Assembly (NCBI GenBank): GCA_937952995.1
Contig: CALFYB010000282.1
Coordinates: 1-7,416 of the forward strand
DNA length: 7,416 bases
Direction of reading: 5' to 3'
Origin: an uncultured Caulobacteraceae bacterium
GTDB taxonomy: Bacteria > Pseudomonadota > Alphaproteobacteria > Caulobacterales > Caulobacteraceae
Below are positions 1 to 5,771 of this stretch, piece by piece. The notes beneath the pieces were generated by a model that was given only the letters and a program-made list of their open reading frames with translations, ran no database searches and was not told where the DNA came from. Position 1 is the stretch's first letter. Every line of letters starts with the position of its first letter. A program made the translations under genes and the position numbers.

Positions 1-1
1 T

Positions 2-595
2 GATCGGGCGACCCAAGGCGCAGACACACCAACCCTCACCCAGATGGCCACCACCGCCGTCGATGTTCTATCCAAGAACCCCAAGGGCTATTTCTTGATG
101 GTCGAAGGGGGGCGGATCGATATGGGCAGTCATGCGGGCAACGCCTACCGGGCCCTGACTGAAACCGAGGAGTTCTCCAAGGCCATCGCCGCCGTCATGG
201 CCAAGGTCGATATGAAGGACACGTTGATCATCGTCACGGCAGACCACAGTCATGGCCTAGTCATTTCCGGCTATGCGTCCCGCAATGATCCCATTCTCGG
301 CCTCGCCGCCGACGAAGGCACAGGTGGATTGGCCCGCGATGGCCGCCCCTACGCCGTCCTAAGCTATGCGACGGGTCCCGGCGGCGCGGATGGGGAAAAT
401 CACCGCGAAGATCTAAGCTCTGTGAACACCAAGGACCCTGATTTTCTACAACAGGCCACCGTTCCGATGTTCAGTGCGGCCCATAGCGGAGAGGACGTGG
501 CGATCTTTGCCGGTGGGCCGCAAGCCCATCTGTTCCATGGTGTCGTAGAAGAAAGCTACATCTTCCAAGTGATGCGACACGCGCTCGGTCTTTAG
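2..595 (+). CDS. phoA: Alkaline phosphatase, C-terminal part (5' end outside window)
   Basis: The open frame enters from the left edge and gives 197 residues up to a TAG stop. It hydrolyses phosphate monoesters, normally in the periplasm, to release inorganic phosphate. Family metal ligands are visible, numbered from the first residue here: E35, D40 and H44 in VEGGRIDMGSHAGNAYRAL, D81 and H82 in VTADHSH, and H161 in AAHSGEDV. Their spacing matches E322, D327, H331, D369, H370 and H412 of the E. coli enzyme. The end, FQVMRHALGL, is the usual PhoA C-terminus. The N-terminal half, with the signal peptide and nucleophilic serine, lies outside the window. An internal ATG at 44 is not the start, because homology runs through it. 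Regulation by phosphate (PhoB) is likely from family knowledge, but the promoter is not visible. Confidence 0.93.
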   Translation, partial: DRATQGADTPTLTQMATTAVDVLSKNPKGYFLMVEGGRIDMGSHAGNAYRALTETEEFSKAIAAVMAKVDMKDTLIIVTADHSHGLVISGYASRNDPILGLAADEGTGGLARDGRPYAVLSYATGPGGADGENHREDLSSVNTKDPDFLQQATVPMFSAAHSGEDVAIFAGGPQAHLFHGVVEESYIFQVMRHALGL

Positions 596-601
596 GCGAT
601 C

Positions 602-626
602 AGCAGCAATTCGGGATTGAACTGCT
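602..626 (+). terminator. Hairpin just after the phosphatase stop; possible terminator
   Basis: AGCAG-CAAT (602-610) pairs with ATTG (616-619) and CTGCT (622-626). The loop is TCGGG and there is a two-base AA bulge. It begins 6 bases after the phosphatase stop codon, where a terminator is expected. No U-tract follows, so it may instead be a 3'-end-stabilising or Rho-assisted structure. Confidence 0.35.
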
Positions 627-698
627 CAGCAGGGCTTGCACCTTGATCAGAAAGGCGTATTTCCCTCTCGCAATCGTGATTTGCAAAGTGAGAGCGAT

Positions 699-1928
699 AT
701 GGCTGCGGAACTGATCAGTGCCCGCTTGTCTTCAGGGCAAGACCTTACCTCTTCGGACAAGACTTTGGACGCCGGCAGGCCGTCGCTCGAGCTGACGATC
801 CTCATGCCCTGCTTGAACGAGGCTGAAACCATAGAGGTTTGCGTCCGCAAGGCCTTGGGCTTCTTCAAACGCACCGGCATTTCCGGCGAGGTCCTGATCG
901 CCGACAATGGATCGACCGATGGCTCGCAAGGCATGGCCGAAGCTGAGGGTGCGCGCGTGGTCGCCGTGCCAGAGCGCGGTTATGGCGCAGCCCTGATTGG
1001 CGGCATCCGCGCCGCCCACGGCCGATTTGTCATTATGGGCGACGCCGACGATAGCTACGACTTCGAAAATCTCGACACCATGGTCGATCGTTTGCGCGAT
1101 GGCGCGGATCTGGTCATGGGCAACCGTTTCCTCGGCGGTATCGAAAAGGGGGCCATGCCCTTCCTGCACCGCTATCTGGGCAACCCGGTCCTGTCGTTCT
1201 TGGGCAAGCTGTTCTTCAAGATCCCCGTCAGCGATTTCCATTGTGGCCTGCGCGGCTTTAACCGCGAAACCATGCTCAGCCTCGGCCTTCAGAGCCCAGG
1301 CATGGAGTTCGCCAGCGAGATGGTCGTCAAGTCGGCCCTGCATGAGCGCCGGATCGAAGAGGTCCCGACCACCCTTCGCCCCGATGGCCGTTCGCGCCCT
1401 CCCCATTTGAAGACCTGGCGCGATGGTTGGCGCCATCTGCGCTTCTTGCTGCTCCATAGCCCTGAGTGGCTGTTCCTCTATCCTGGCCTTTTGATGATCG
1501 GCCTCGGCGTGGCGGGAACATCGATGTTGGCCCATGGGGCCGTCCAAGTGACCCCGCATATCCAACTCGACATCCATACGCTAGTCGCCGCCTGTTTCTC
1601 GTTCCTGATCGGCACGCAGTTGGTGATGTTCAGCGCGCTGGCCCGTCGCTATGCGATGATGGAGGGGGTTTTGCCGCCTGCGGGTAGCATGAAGAAGTTC
1701 CTGCTCGGCATGACCTTGGAGCCGATCTTGCAAGGGGCGCTGGTCCTGTTCATTGCCGGTTGCGCAGGAACCGCCTTTGCTCTTGGCCACTGGGCCAGCG
1801 TCGGCTTTGGACCCATCGTCTATAATGGCGTGGTTCGGATCCTCGTCATTTCCCTGACTGCCGTTACGGCCAGTATCCAGATCGCCGCGTCGGGCTTTCT
1901 CGCCTCTGTCTTCACCCTTCGTCGCTAG
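699..1928 (+). CDS. Family 2 glycosyltransferase, polyprenyl-phosphate sugar synthase type (GtrB/DPM1-like), membrane-anchored
   Basis: The 409-residue protein probably transfers a sugar from a nucleotide sugar to undecaprenyl phosphate at the inner face of the cytoplasmic membrane. The GT-A catalytic domain covers roughly residues 30-230. It has the nucleotide-binding start LTILMPCLNEAET (32-44), the DADD metal/sugar-nucleotide motif at 115-118, MGNRF at 140-144, and DFHCGLRGF at 179-187, which is characteristic of DPM1-like enzymes. About four hydrophobic segments follow from residue ~258 to the end. I chose the ATG at 699, preceded by the weak SD-like AGTGAGAG (687-694). An upstream in-frame TTG at 636 would add 21 residues without family-like sequence and has no well-spaced SD. 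The next gene, carrying a GtrA flippase domain, starts 35 bases downstream and is probably in the same operon. The sugar and final acceptor cannot be read from the sequence. Confidence 0.9.
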   Translation: MAAELISARLSSGQDLTSSDKTLDAGRPSLELTILMPCLNEAETIEVCVRKALGFFKRTGISGEVLIADNGSTDGSQGMAEAEGARVVAVPERGYGAALIGGIRAAHGRFVIMGDADDSYDFENLDTMVDRLRDGADLVMGNRFLGGIEKGAMPFLHRYLGNPVLSFLGKLFFKIPVSDFHCGLRGFNRETMLSLGLQSPGMEFASEMVVKSALHERRIEEVPTTLRPDGRSRPPHLKTWRDGWRHLRFLLLHSPEWLFLYPGLLMIGLGVAGTSMLAHGAVQVTPHIQLDIHTLVAACFSFLIGTQLVMFSALARRYAMMEGVLPPAGSMKKFLLGMTLEPILQGALVLFIAGCAGTAFALGHWASVGFGPIVYNGVVRILVISLTAVTASIQIAASGFLASVFTLRR

Positions 1929-1950
1929 GCCTCGGTCAGGCTTGGGATAG

Positions 1951-1978
1951 GGCAGATCTGGGCATGAGGCAGATCTGG
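1951..1978 (+). repeat. 11-bp direct repeat containing CAGATCTG palindromes, flanking a start codon
   Basis: GGCAGATCTGG occurs at 1951-1961 and again at 1968-1978, a 17-bp period. Each copy contains the 8-bp palindrome CAGATCTG. The ATG of the GtrA-fusion gene (1964) lies between the copies. This could be a small tandem duplication or a paired protein-binding site, and nothing in the sequence decides between them. Confidence 0.6.
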
Positions 1979-3979
1979 AAGTCATGGCCGGTCTGGCTGG
2001 GGACGCTGTTCCTCCTCGCCGTCATTGCGGTGAACGGGAGACCGTCTGTCTTTACGGACACCGATGACTATTACGATCAAGGCCGCACTGTGGTGCGGGA
2101 CATAATTGGCAATTGGAAGCCTCCTGTTGTCCTGACGGACTCAGATGACATCCAAGAGGCTGCCGAGCATCGGACCGACGAGCGTTTTTCCCTGACCTCG
2201 ATGGGAGCCCGCTCCGCCTATTATGGCGTTTTTCTCTATGCCGGTGTGGCACTGGGTAGCCTCTGGCTCGTCGCCGCGATCCAAGGCCTGCTCGCCCTAT
2301 GGCCCGCTTGGCGGCTGTCTAGGGCCATAGCACCGCTTGCTAAGCCTTGGACCTTTATCCCCGTCAGCCTGCTCGTCGCAGTTGGCACCTCACTGCCCCT
2401 GTTCGCAGGCTTTGCCATGCCGGACGTCTTTGCCGGGGTCGCGATCCTGTGCGGCGTACTGCTCTTGATCTATCGGCACACCTTGAGCCGACGGGCTCAG
2501 ATCTTCAACTGGGGCCTGCTTTCGCTTGCCTTGAGCTTCCACGGCTCGCACACGATGACCGCCCTTGGCCTAGCGGTGATTGGCTCCGGACTGATGGTGT
2601 TGCTGAAGGCCGATCGGCGCGAGACCTTTGTCCGCGCCAGCCTGATTATGGCCGCCGTCATCACCGGCTTTGCGGCCAATGCGCTCTATGCCCAGTCGGT
2701 CAAGGCCAAGTGGGGCGAAGAGTTACGCCGACCACCCTTCCTCATCGCCCGCGTCTTGGCCGATGGGCCTGGCCGGAACTATCTGCGCCAAGCCTGCAAT
2801 AGCGGGGCTACCTATGTCCTGTGCCGCTTCAGACATCAGGCACTTGGTGACAGCGACAAGATCCTCTGGTCGGGCACAGCTGGGATTGGTCTGTTCAATC
2901 GGCTGAGCTACGAGGACCGCGTCGCGCTCGGCAAGGAAGAGTTTCGGTTTGCTTTCAACACGGTGCTGCATGATCCACTGGGTCAGGTCACTGCCTCGCT
3001 GCAAAACTGGTGGTGGCAGCTCAATCTGATCTATGTCGAGGATCCGCTACGCAATCCCTATGTCTTTCTGAATGACCATTATTGGGGCGATACCAACCTT
3101 CCCCTGCTGATCCCAGATGCCGCCAAGTGCAAGGCCGACCGTGCTGCCTGTCGCTCTCGTTTGCGCATGGACCCCTTGCGCGCGTGGCATACGACCATCT
3201 TCGTTCTTGCTGGAGCATTCCTGCTCTGGCGTTTAGCGCGGGGTGAAGTGGCGCAGGCCTTTCGTCAGAAGCAGATGAGGTTTGACCAAGACGCCATCAA
3301 GGCCATGACCGCCATCGGCCTTTTGGTTGCAGGCTATGTGATTAACGCAGCTGTCTGCGGGGTCCTGTCTGGCCCATTCCCTCGCTATCAGGCCCGGGTC
3401 GCTTGGATCATCCCTCTAGCAGCAGCCGTTGTGGCCCAAAGGCTGGCCAAGGATACGCCCGGTCAAACCTGGGATGCGCTGTGGGCTTGGGGCTTGGACC
3501 TCTTTGACCAGAGCCTACGCTTGGCGAGGCGCGTTCCTTTGTTTGCCAAGATACTCGATCTGCTTGACCCATCCTTCATGCGTTTTTGCGTCGTCGGAGG
3601 CGTGGGTTTCGTGGTTGATGGAGGGGTGCTTTACGGGTTGGTCGGGCTTGCCCATATGGATCATTTCACAGCCCGCCTCTGTTCGTTCCTTGTCGCAGTA
3701 TTTGCCACCTGGACCTTAAACCGGCTCTGGACCTTTAGAGCGCAGGCCGGCCGTAACCATGCCAAAGAGGCCGGGCTCTATTTCCTTGTGCAGGGAACGG
3801 GCGGCGCGATCAATATCGCGGCCTATAGTGCCGCCATCGCGGCGGTCCCTAGCCTTGCGCGCTGGCTGGTTATCCCCTTGGCCATTGGAACCGCCGCCGG
3901 TCTGATGATCAACTTCCTAGGCTCAAAACACATCGCCTTTCGTCACGTCGCGGAAAAGGCCCAGCCCGGTGGTCAATAG
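1964..3979 (+). CDS. Polytopic membrane protein: GT-C-like N-terminal region fused to a C-terminal GtrA domain
   Basis: This 671-residue protein has two parts. Residues ~1-510 form a many-helix membrane region. A first helix (~9-24) is followed by an acidic loop, TDTDDYYDQGR (31-41), placed like the first periplasmic loop of GT-C glycosyltransferases that carries the catalytic acidic residue. More hydrophobic segments lie near 88-118, 130-170, 182-214 and 222-242. A hydrophilic loop follows with cysteine pairs C278/C287 and C389/C396, possibly disulfides if periplasmic. Residues ~537-662 are a GtrA domain: FMRFCVVGGVGFVVDGGVLY, then TWTLNRLWTF and NFLGSKHIAFR, with four helices. GtrA proteins are proposed flippases for undecaprenyl-linked sugars. 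The GtrA call is firm. The GT-C role is inferred from topology and context, and I do not recognise the exact N-terminal family. GtrA proteins are commonly stand-alone and of about 120-150 residues, so the fusion is notable. The SD is weak (AGGG at 1949-1952). Confidence 0.88.
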   Translation: MRQIWKSWPVWLGTLFLLAVIAVNGRPSVFTDTDDYYDQGRTVVRDIIGNWKPPVVLTDSDDIQEAAEHRTDERFSLTSMGARSAYYGVFLYAGVALGSLWLVAAIQGLLALWPAWRLSRAIAPLAKPWTFIPVSLLVAVGTSLPLFAGFAMPDVFAGVAILCGVLLLIYRHTLSRRAQIFNWGLLSLALSFHGSHTMTALGLAVIGSGLMVLLKADRRETFVRASLIMAAVITGFAANALYAQSVKAKWGEELRRPPFLIARVLADGPGRNYLRQACNSGATYVLCRFRHQALGDSDKILWSGTAGIGLFNRLSYEDRVALGKEEFRFAFNTVLHDPLGQVTASLQNWWWQLNLIYVEDPLRNPYVFLNDHYWGDTNLPLLIPDAAKCKADRAACRSRLRMDPLRAWHTTIFVLAGAFLLWRLARGEVAQAFRQKQMRFDQDAIKAMTAIGLLVAGYVINAAVCGVLSGPFPRYQARVAWIIPLAAAVVAQRLAKDTPGQTWDALWAWGLDLFDQSLRLARRVPLFAKILDLLDPSFMRFCVVGGVGFVVDGGVLYGLVGLAHMDHFTARLCSFLVAVFATWTLNRLWTFRAQAGRNHAKEAGLYFLVQGTGGAINIAAYSAAIAAVPSLARWLVIPLAIGTAAGLMINFLGSKHIAFRHVAEKAQPGGQ

Positions 3980-4673
3980 GATCAGCGAGCGTCGCTTTGC
4001 CGATATGGGCGCGCTTCAATCCGCCGCCGTCGAGGCCATCAAGTCCGCCATACTCGCCGGGGTCGGCGCACGTGGTACGGCCAGCCTGGCCCTCAGTGGC
4101 GGCACCACACCCGTGCCCATCTATGAAGCCCTTAGCCATTTGGACCTACCGTGGTCGCAGGTTCAATTGACCCTCACGGATGAGCGCTGGGTTCCGGTTG
4201 ACGATCCCGCTAGCAATGAGGCGATGGTCCGCCGCACCCTGCTTCAAGGGCCCGCAGCGGCGGCACGGTTCACGGGTCTGAAATGTAACACCGAGACCCC
4301 CGAGGCGGCTGAAATTCAAATTGACGCGGCCTTGCGCACCCTCGCTGAGCCCTTCGATCTGGTATTGCTGGGCATGGGAGAGGACGCTCACACCGCATCC
4401 CTGTTTCCAGGCGGTGTGGGCCTCGAAGCCGCGATGGATTTAAGCGGGCCCCTGAAGGCGCGTGCGGTCCGCCCCGCCGCCGATGGCCCTGCTCGAATGT
4501 CGTTGAGCCTGCCCGCACTTTTGCAGTCCCGGCAGATGATTCTGTTGCTCAAGGGCGCGTCCAAATGGACCGTCTATCAGGACGCCTTAAGCGATGGATC
4601 GGTGCTCGAGGCCCCTATTCGCGGGATTTTGCACCAAAATCAGGTTCCGGTGGCGGTATATTGGGCCCCTTAG
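3969..4673 (+). CDS. pgl: 6-phosphogluconolactonase
   Basis: The 234-residue cytoplasmic enzyme hydrolyses 6-phospho-D-glucono-1,5-lactone to 6-phosphogluconate, the step after glucose-6-phosphate dehydrogenase that feeds the Entner-Doudoroff or pentose phosphate pathway. Family motifs are present in order: ALSGGTTP (41-48), TDERWVPVDDPASNE (70-84), GMGEDAHTASLFPG (135-148) with the catalytic histidine H141, the RMSLSLPALL helix, and LLLKGASKW near the C-terminus. Length is normal for the bacterial DevB type. The GTG start at 3969 is preferred: GGAAAAGG at 3952-3959 is well spaced, and the RRFADMGALQSAA segment, typical of the N-terminus, precedes the next ATG (4005). It overlaps the upstream gene by 11 bases, which suggests translational coupling. 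It is separated here from zwf and edd, its usual partners in many alphaproteobacteria. Confidence 0.95.
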   Translation: MVNRISERRFADMGALQSAAVEAIKSAILAGVGARGTASLALSGGTTPVPIYEALSHLDLPWSQVQLTLTDERWVPVDDPASNEAMVRRTLLQGPAAAARFTGLKCNTETPEAAEIQIDAALRTLAEPFDLVLLGMGEDAHTASLFPGGVGLEAAMDLSGPLKARAVRPAADGPARMSLSLPALLQSRQMILLLKGASKWTVYQDALSDGSVLEAPIRGILHQNQVPVAVYWAP

Positions 4674-4676
4674 GTC

Positions 4677-4744
4677 GGGTTGCAAATCCCGAAAACTCTT
4701 GATTTCATGAGAGAAATTGGTGCCTGGCCGCTGATTTGCAACCC
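4677..4744. repeat. 12-bp perfect inverted repeat with nested inner stem
   Basis: GGGTTGCAAATC (4677-4688) is the exact reverse complement of GATTTGCAACCC (4733-4744), with 44 bases between. Inside lies a second, weaker inverted repeat, CTCT (4696-4699) with AGAG (4710-4713), extendable by two G-U pairs in RNA. Each outer arm also contains the self-palindrome TTGCAA. It begins three bases after the pgl stop codon and ends 104 bases before the preferred XRE start. It could be an RNA structure at the end of the pgl transcript, a paired operator, or both. No U-tract follows. Confidence 0.65.
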
Positions 4745-4787
4745 TAAATGCAAAATAATTAGATTTATCGATAGTTTTCGCTATCTT
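4736..4787 (+). promoter_or_regulatory. Candidate promoter/operator region of the XRE gene
   Basis: This is an AT-rich stretch. One possible promoter is TTGCAA (4736-4741) with TAGATT (4760-4765), 18 bases apart, a mediocre sigma-70 match. Just downstream are the palindrome TATCGATA (4766-4773) and a GATAG (4770-4774)/CTATC (4781-4785) inverted repeat, which could be an operator for the XRE protein. GCTATCTT (4780-4787) also resembles the Caulobacter -10 consensus GCTANAWC. No single assignment is convincing. Confidence 0.3.
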
Positions 4788-4848
4788 CTTAGCGGGATTG
4801 GGTTAAAATCTACCCTACCGAGAACTTATGCAAAGGGTGCGATACATC

Positions 4849-5271
4849 ATGGGTGCTATTAAAGCCAACGCGGACGATGAGCCGCATCCCCTCGACGTCG
4901 CTTTGGGTCAAAGCGTTCGCCTTCGTCGCCGTTCGTTGCGCATGTCGCAGCAGGCTTTGGCCGATGCCATTGGCGTGAGCTTCCAACAGGTTCAGAAATA
5001 TGAGCGCGGTACCAATCGCGTCAGCTTCTCGCGACTGGTCGAAATCGCCCACACCCTAGGCTGCCGCGTCAGCGACTTGGTGGATGATCTGGACGAAGAT
5101 AAGGGCCGTTCGTCAGAGCGGATCGCCGACCTGTCCAAGCTGCGCCTGCCCGGTGCGGCAGAACTGCTGGACGCCTATTCGGCCATCTCGTCGACCCGCC
5201 TGCGCCGCTCGGTGCTGGAACTGGCTCAGTCGATGATGGCCAATGCGCCAGCGGCTATGGCTGAAGACTAA
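4849..5271 (+). CDS. XRE-family (Cro/C1-type helix-turn-helix) transcriptional regulator
   Basis: This small cytoplasmic DNA-binding protein has 140 residues from the chosen start. The Cro/C1-type HTH covers roughly residues 19-75: GQSVRLRRRSLRMSQQALA, then the turn and recognition helix AIGVSFQQVQKYERGTNRVS. The SFQQVQKYERG form is common in short alphaproteobacterial XRE regulators. After an acidic linker (DDLDEDKG), residues ~95-135 form a helical tail, possibly for dimerisation. I prefer the ATG at 4849, with AAAGGG at 4832-4837 upstream. An ATG at 4828 would add seven residues and has only a weak GAGA upstream. Inverted repeats in the AT-rich upstream region make autoregulation plausible. 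Target genes are unknown; the convergent small gene and the nearby aminotransferase are candidates by position only. Confidence 0.92.
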   Translation: MGAIKANADDEPHPLDVALGQSVRLRRRSLRMSQQALADAIGVSFQQVQKYERGTNRVSFSRLVEIAHTLGCRVSDLVDDLDEDKGRSSERIADLSKLRLPGAAELLDAYSAISSTRLRRSVLELAQSMMANAPAAMAED

Positions 5272-5280
5272 ACCCGAAAG

Positions 5281-5300
5281 CTTGGTTCTATTGAACCAGG
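5281..5300. terminator. Hairpin between convergent genes; possible bidirectional terminator
   Basis: CTTGGTTC (5281-5288), loop TATT, GAACCAGG (5293-5300) form an eight-pair stem with one T-G pair. It starts 10 bases after the XRE stop and overlaps the stop codon of the convergent minus-strand gene (5288-5290). No U-tract lies on either side, so intrinsic termination is only possible. Confidence 0.4.
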
Positions 5301-5554
5301 CTCAGGTGGGGCTTTGCCCAAATGCGTTTGAGATCTTCGACCACGGCGAGGGCCACGTCCTCGCCGTGTTGTCGTTCTATGCTGGCGATCTGGCCAATCA
5401 TTTTGAGAACCATATCCACGCCGACCTCGTGAAAGCGCGGCGAGCCTGATGACTCGCGGCCCTTCCCGTTCCAACCTGCGACAAGGTCGGACCCCGCCTG
5501 GTGAGCAGAAGCGTCCTCGAGATAGACCACGGAAGAGGTTGCGAGCTGTGGCAT
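5288..5554 (-). CDS. Small hypothetical protein, 88 residues
   Basis: I do not recognise this protein, but several signs say it is a real gene. On the minus strand a GAAAGGA Shine-Dalgarno (5560-5566) sits five bases before the ATG. Third codon positions are mostly G or C, and the gene is convergent with the XRE gene, with a 16-base gap. Residues ~1-40 are polar and probably flexible, rich in Ser, Gly and Ala. Residues ~42-80 look strongly helical and amphipathic (GVDMVLKMIGQIASIERQHG, then DVALAVVEDLKRIW). It has no signal peptide, membrane helix or cysteine, so it is likely a soluble cytoplasmic protein, perhaps one that forms a helical pair or binds a partner. Overlapping frames on both strands lack a good ribosome binding site. 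Confidence 0.72.
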   Translation of the reverse strand: MPQLATSSVVYLEDASAHQAGSDLVAGWNGKGRESSGSPRFHEVGVDMVLKMIGQIASIERQHGEDVALAVVEDLKRIWAKPHLSLVQ

Positions 5555-5560
5555 GATGGT

Positions 5561-5586
5561 CCTTTCAGGGTCTCACCCCGGCGGGG
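5561..5586 (-). promoter_or_regulatory. Overlapping small hairpins in the leader of the small minus-strand gene
   Basis: Three short stems can form: CCCC/GGGG (5576-5579 with 5583-5586, loop of three), GGGT/ACCC (5568-5571 with 5575-5578), and CCT/AGG (5561-5563 with 5567-5569). The first two exclude each other, as do the second and third. The last would cover part of the Shine-Dalgarno. A weak promoter, minus-strand TTGCGA at ~5628-5633 and TTTACT 17 bases on, lies upstream. The regulatory role is speculative. Confidence 0.25.
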
Positions 5587-5660
5587 AGATAGATCTGTTA
5601 GGACGAGTAAAGTCCGGGAAATGGGTAGTCGCAACTAAATTCTCAATAAAAACAAAAAGT

Positions 5661-5676
5661 TAGCTATCGCTATATT
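5661..5676 (+). promoter_or_regulatory. Candidate -10 / operator element upstream of the aminotransferase
   Basis: TAGC-TATC-GCTA (5661-5672) is an inverted repeat, and GCTATATT (5669-5676) matches seven of eight positions of the Caulobacter -10 consensus GCTANAWC. No TTGAC-like -35 box is seen at the expected distance. The region is markedly AT-rich (5636-5700) compared with its surroundings. Confidence 0.35.
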
Positions 5677-5680
5677 ATTT

Positions 5681-5718
5681 TTACTCGGAGAAATAGTAAG
5701 CAGCGCTCACGCCTTACT
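5681..5718 (+). promoter_or_regulatory. Alternating TTACT/AGTAA inverted repeats in the aminotransferase leader
   Basis: TTACT (5681-5685), AGTAAG (5695-5700) and CTTACT (5713-5718) form two overlapping inverted repeats. The second can fold as a six-pair stem plus GCG/CGC (5703-5705 with 5710-5712) around a CTCA loop. The pairings exclude each other, as in an attenuator or a set of repressor half-sites. No leader peptide is evident. Confidence 0.35.
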
Positions 5719-5761
5719 TTCCGCCGCCTCAGTTCCTCGCTAGTTTCCAATCGACCAATCT

Positions 5762-5767
5762 AGGAGG
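5762..5767 (+). promoter_or_regulatory. Strong ribosome binding site deciding a GTG start
   Basis: AGGAGG lies four bases before the GTG at 5772. It supports that codon as the aminotransferase start over the in-frame ATG at 5793. Confidence 0.8.
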
Positions 5768-5771
5768 CTGC

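Noticed and set aside
636..698. Upstream TTG start for the glycosyltransferase
   Set aside because: It adds 21 residues with no recognisable family sequence, and the AGCAGGG before it is too close to the TTG. The ATG at 699 fits better.
732..1577. Long antisense open frame (281 codons) on the minus strand opposite the glycosyltransferase
   Set aside because: Its sequence has no family resemblance, the opposite strand encodes a clear GT2 enzyme, and long antisense frames are expected in G+C-rich DNA with strong third-position bias.
2347..2802. 151-codon plus-strand frame inside the GtrA-fusion gene
   Set aside because: It is out of frame with the real gene, is rich in Arg, Pro and Ala as expected for a shifted frame, and matches no known family.
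4680..4862. 60-codon plus-strand open frame between pgl and the XRE gene
   Set aside because: It needs a TTG start right behind the pgl stop without a good ribosome binding site. It has AT-rich, non-coding-like composition and overlaps the structured repeat and the XRE start.
5243..5449. Plus-strand frame continuing past the XRE stop
   Set aside because: It runs in another frame across the XRE end and is the complement of the better supported minus-strand gene; it has no ribosome binding site.
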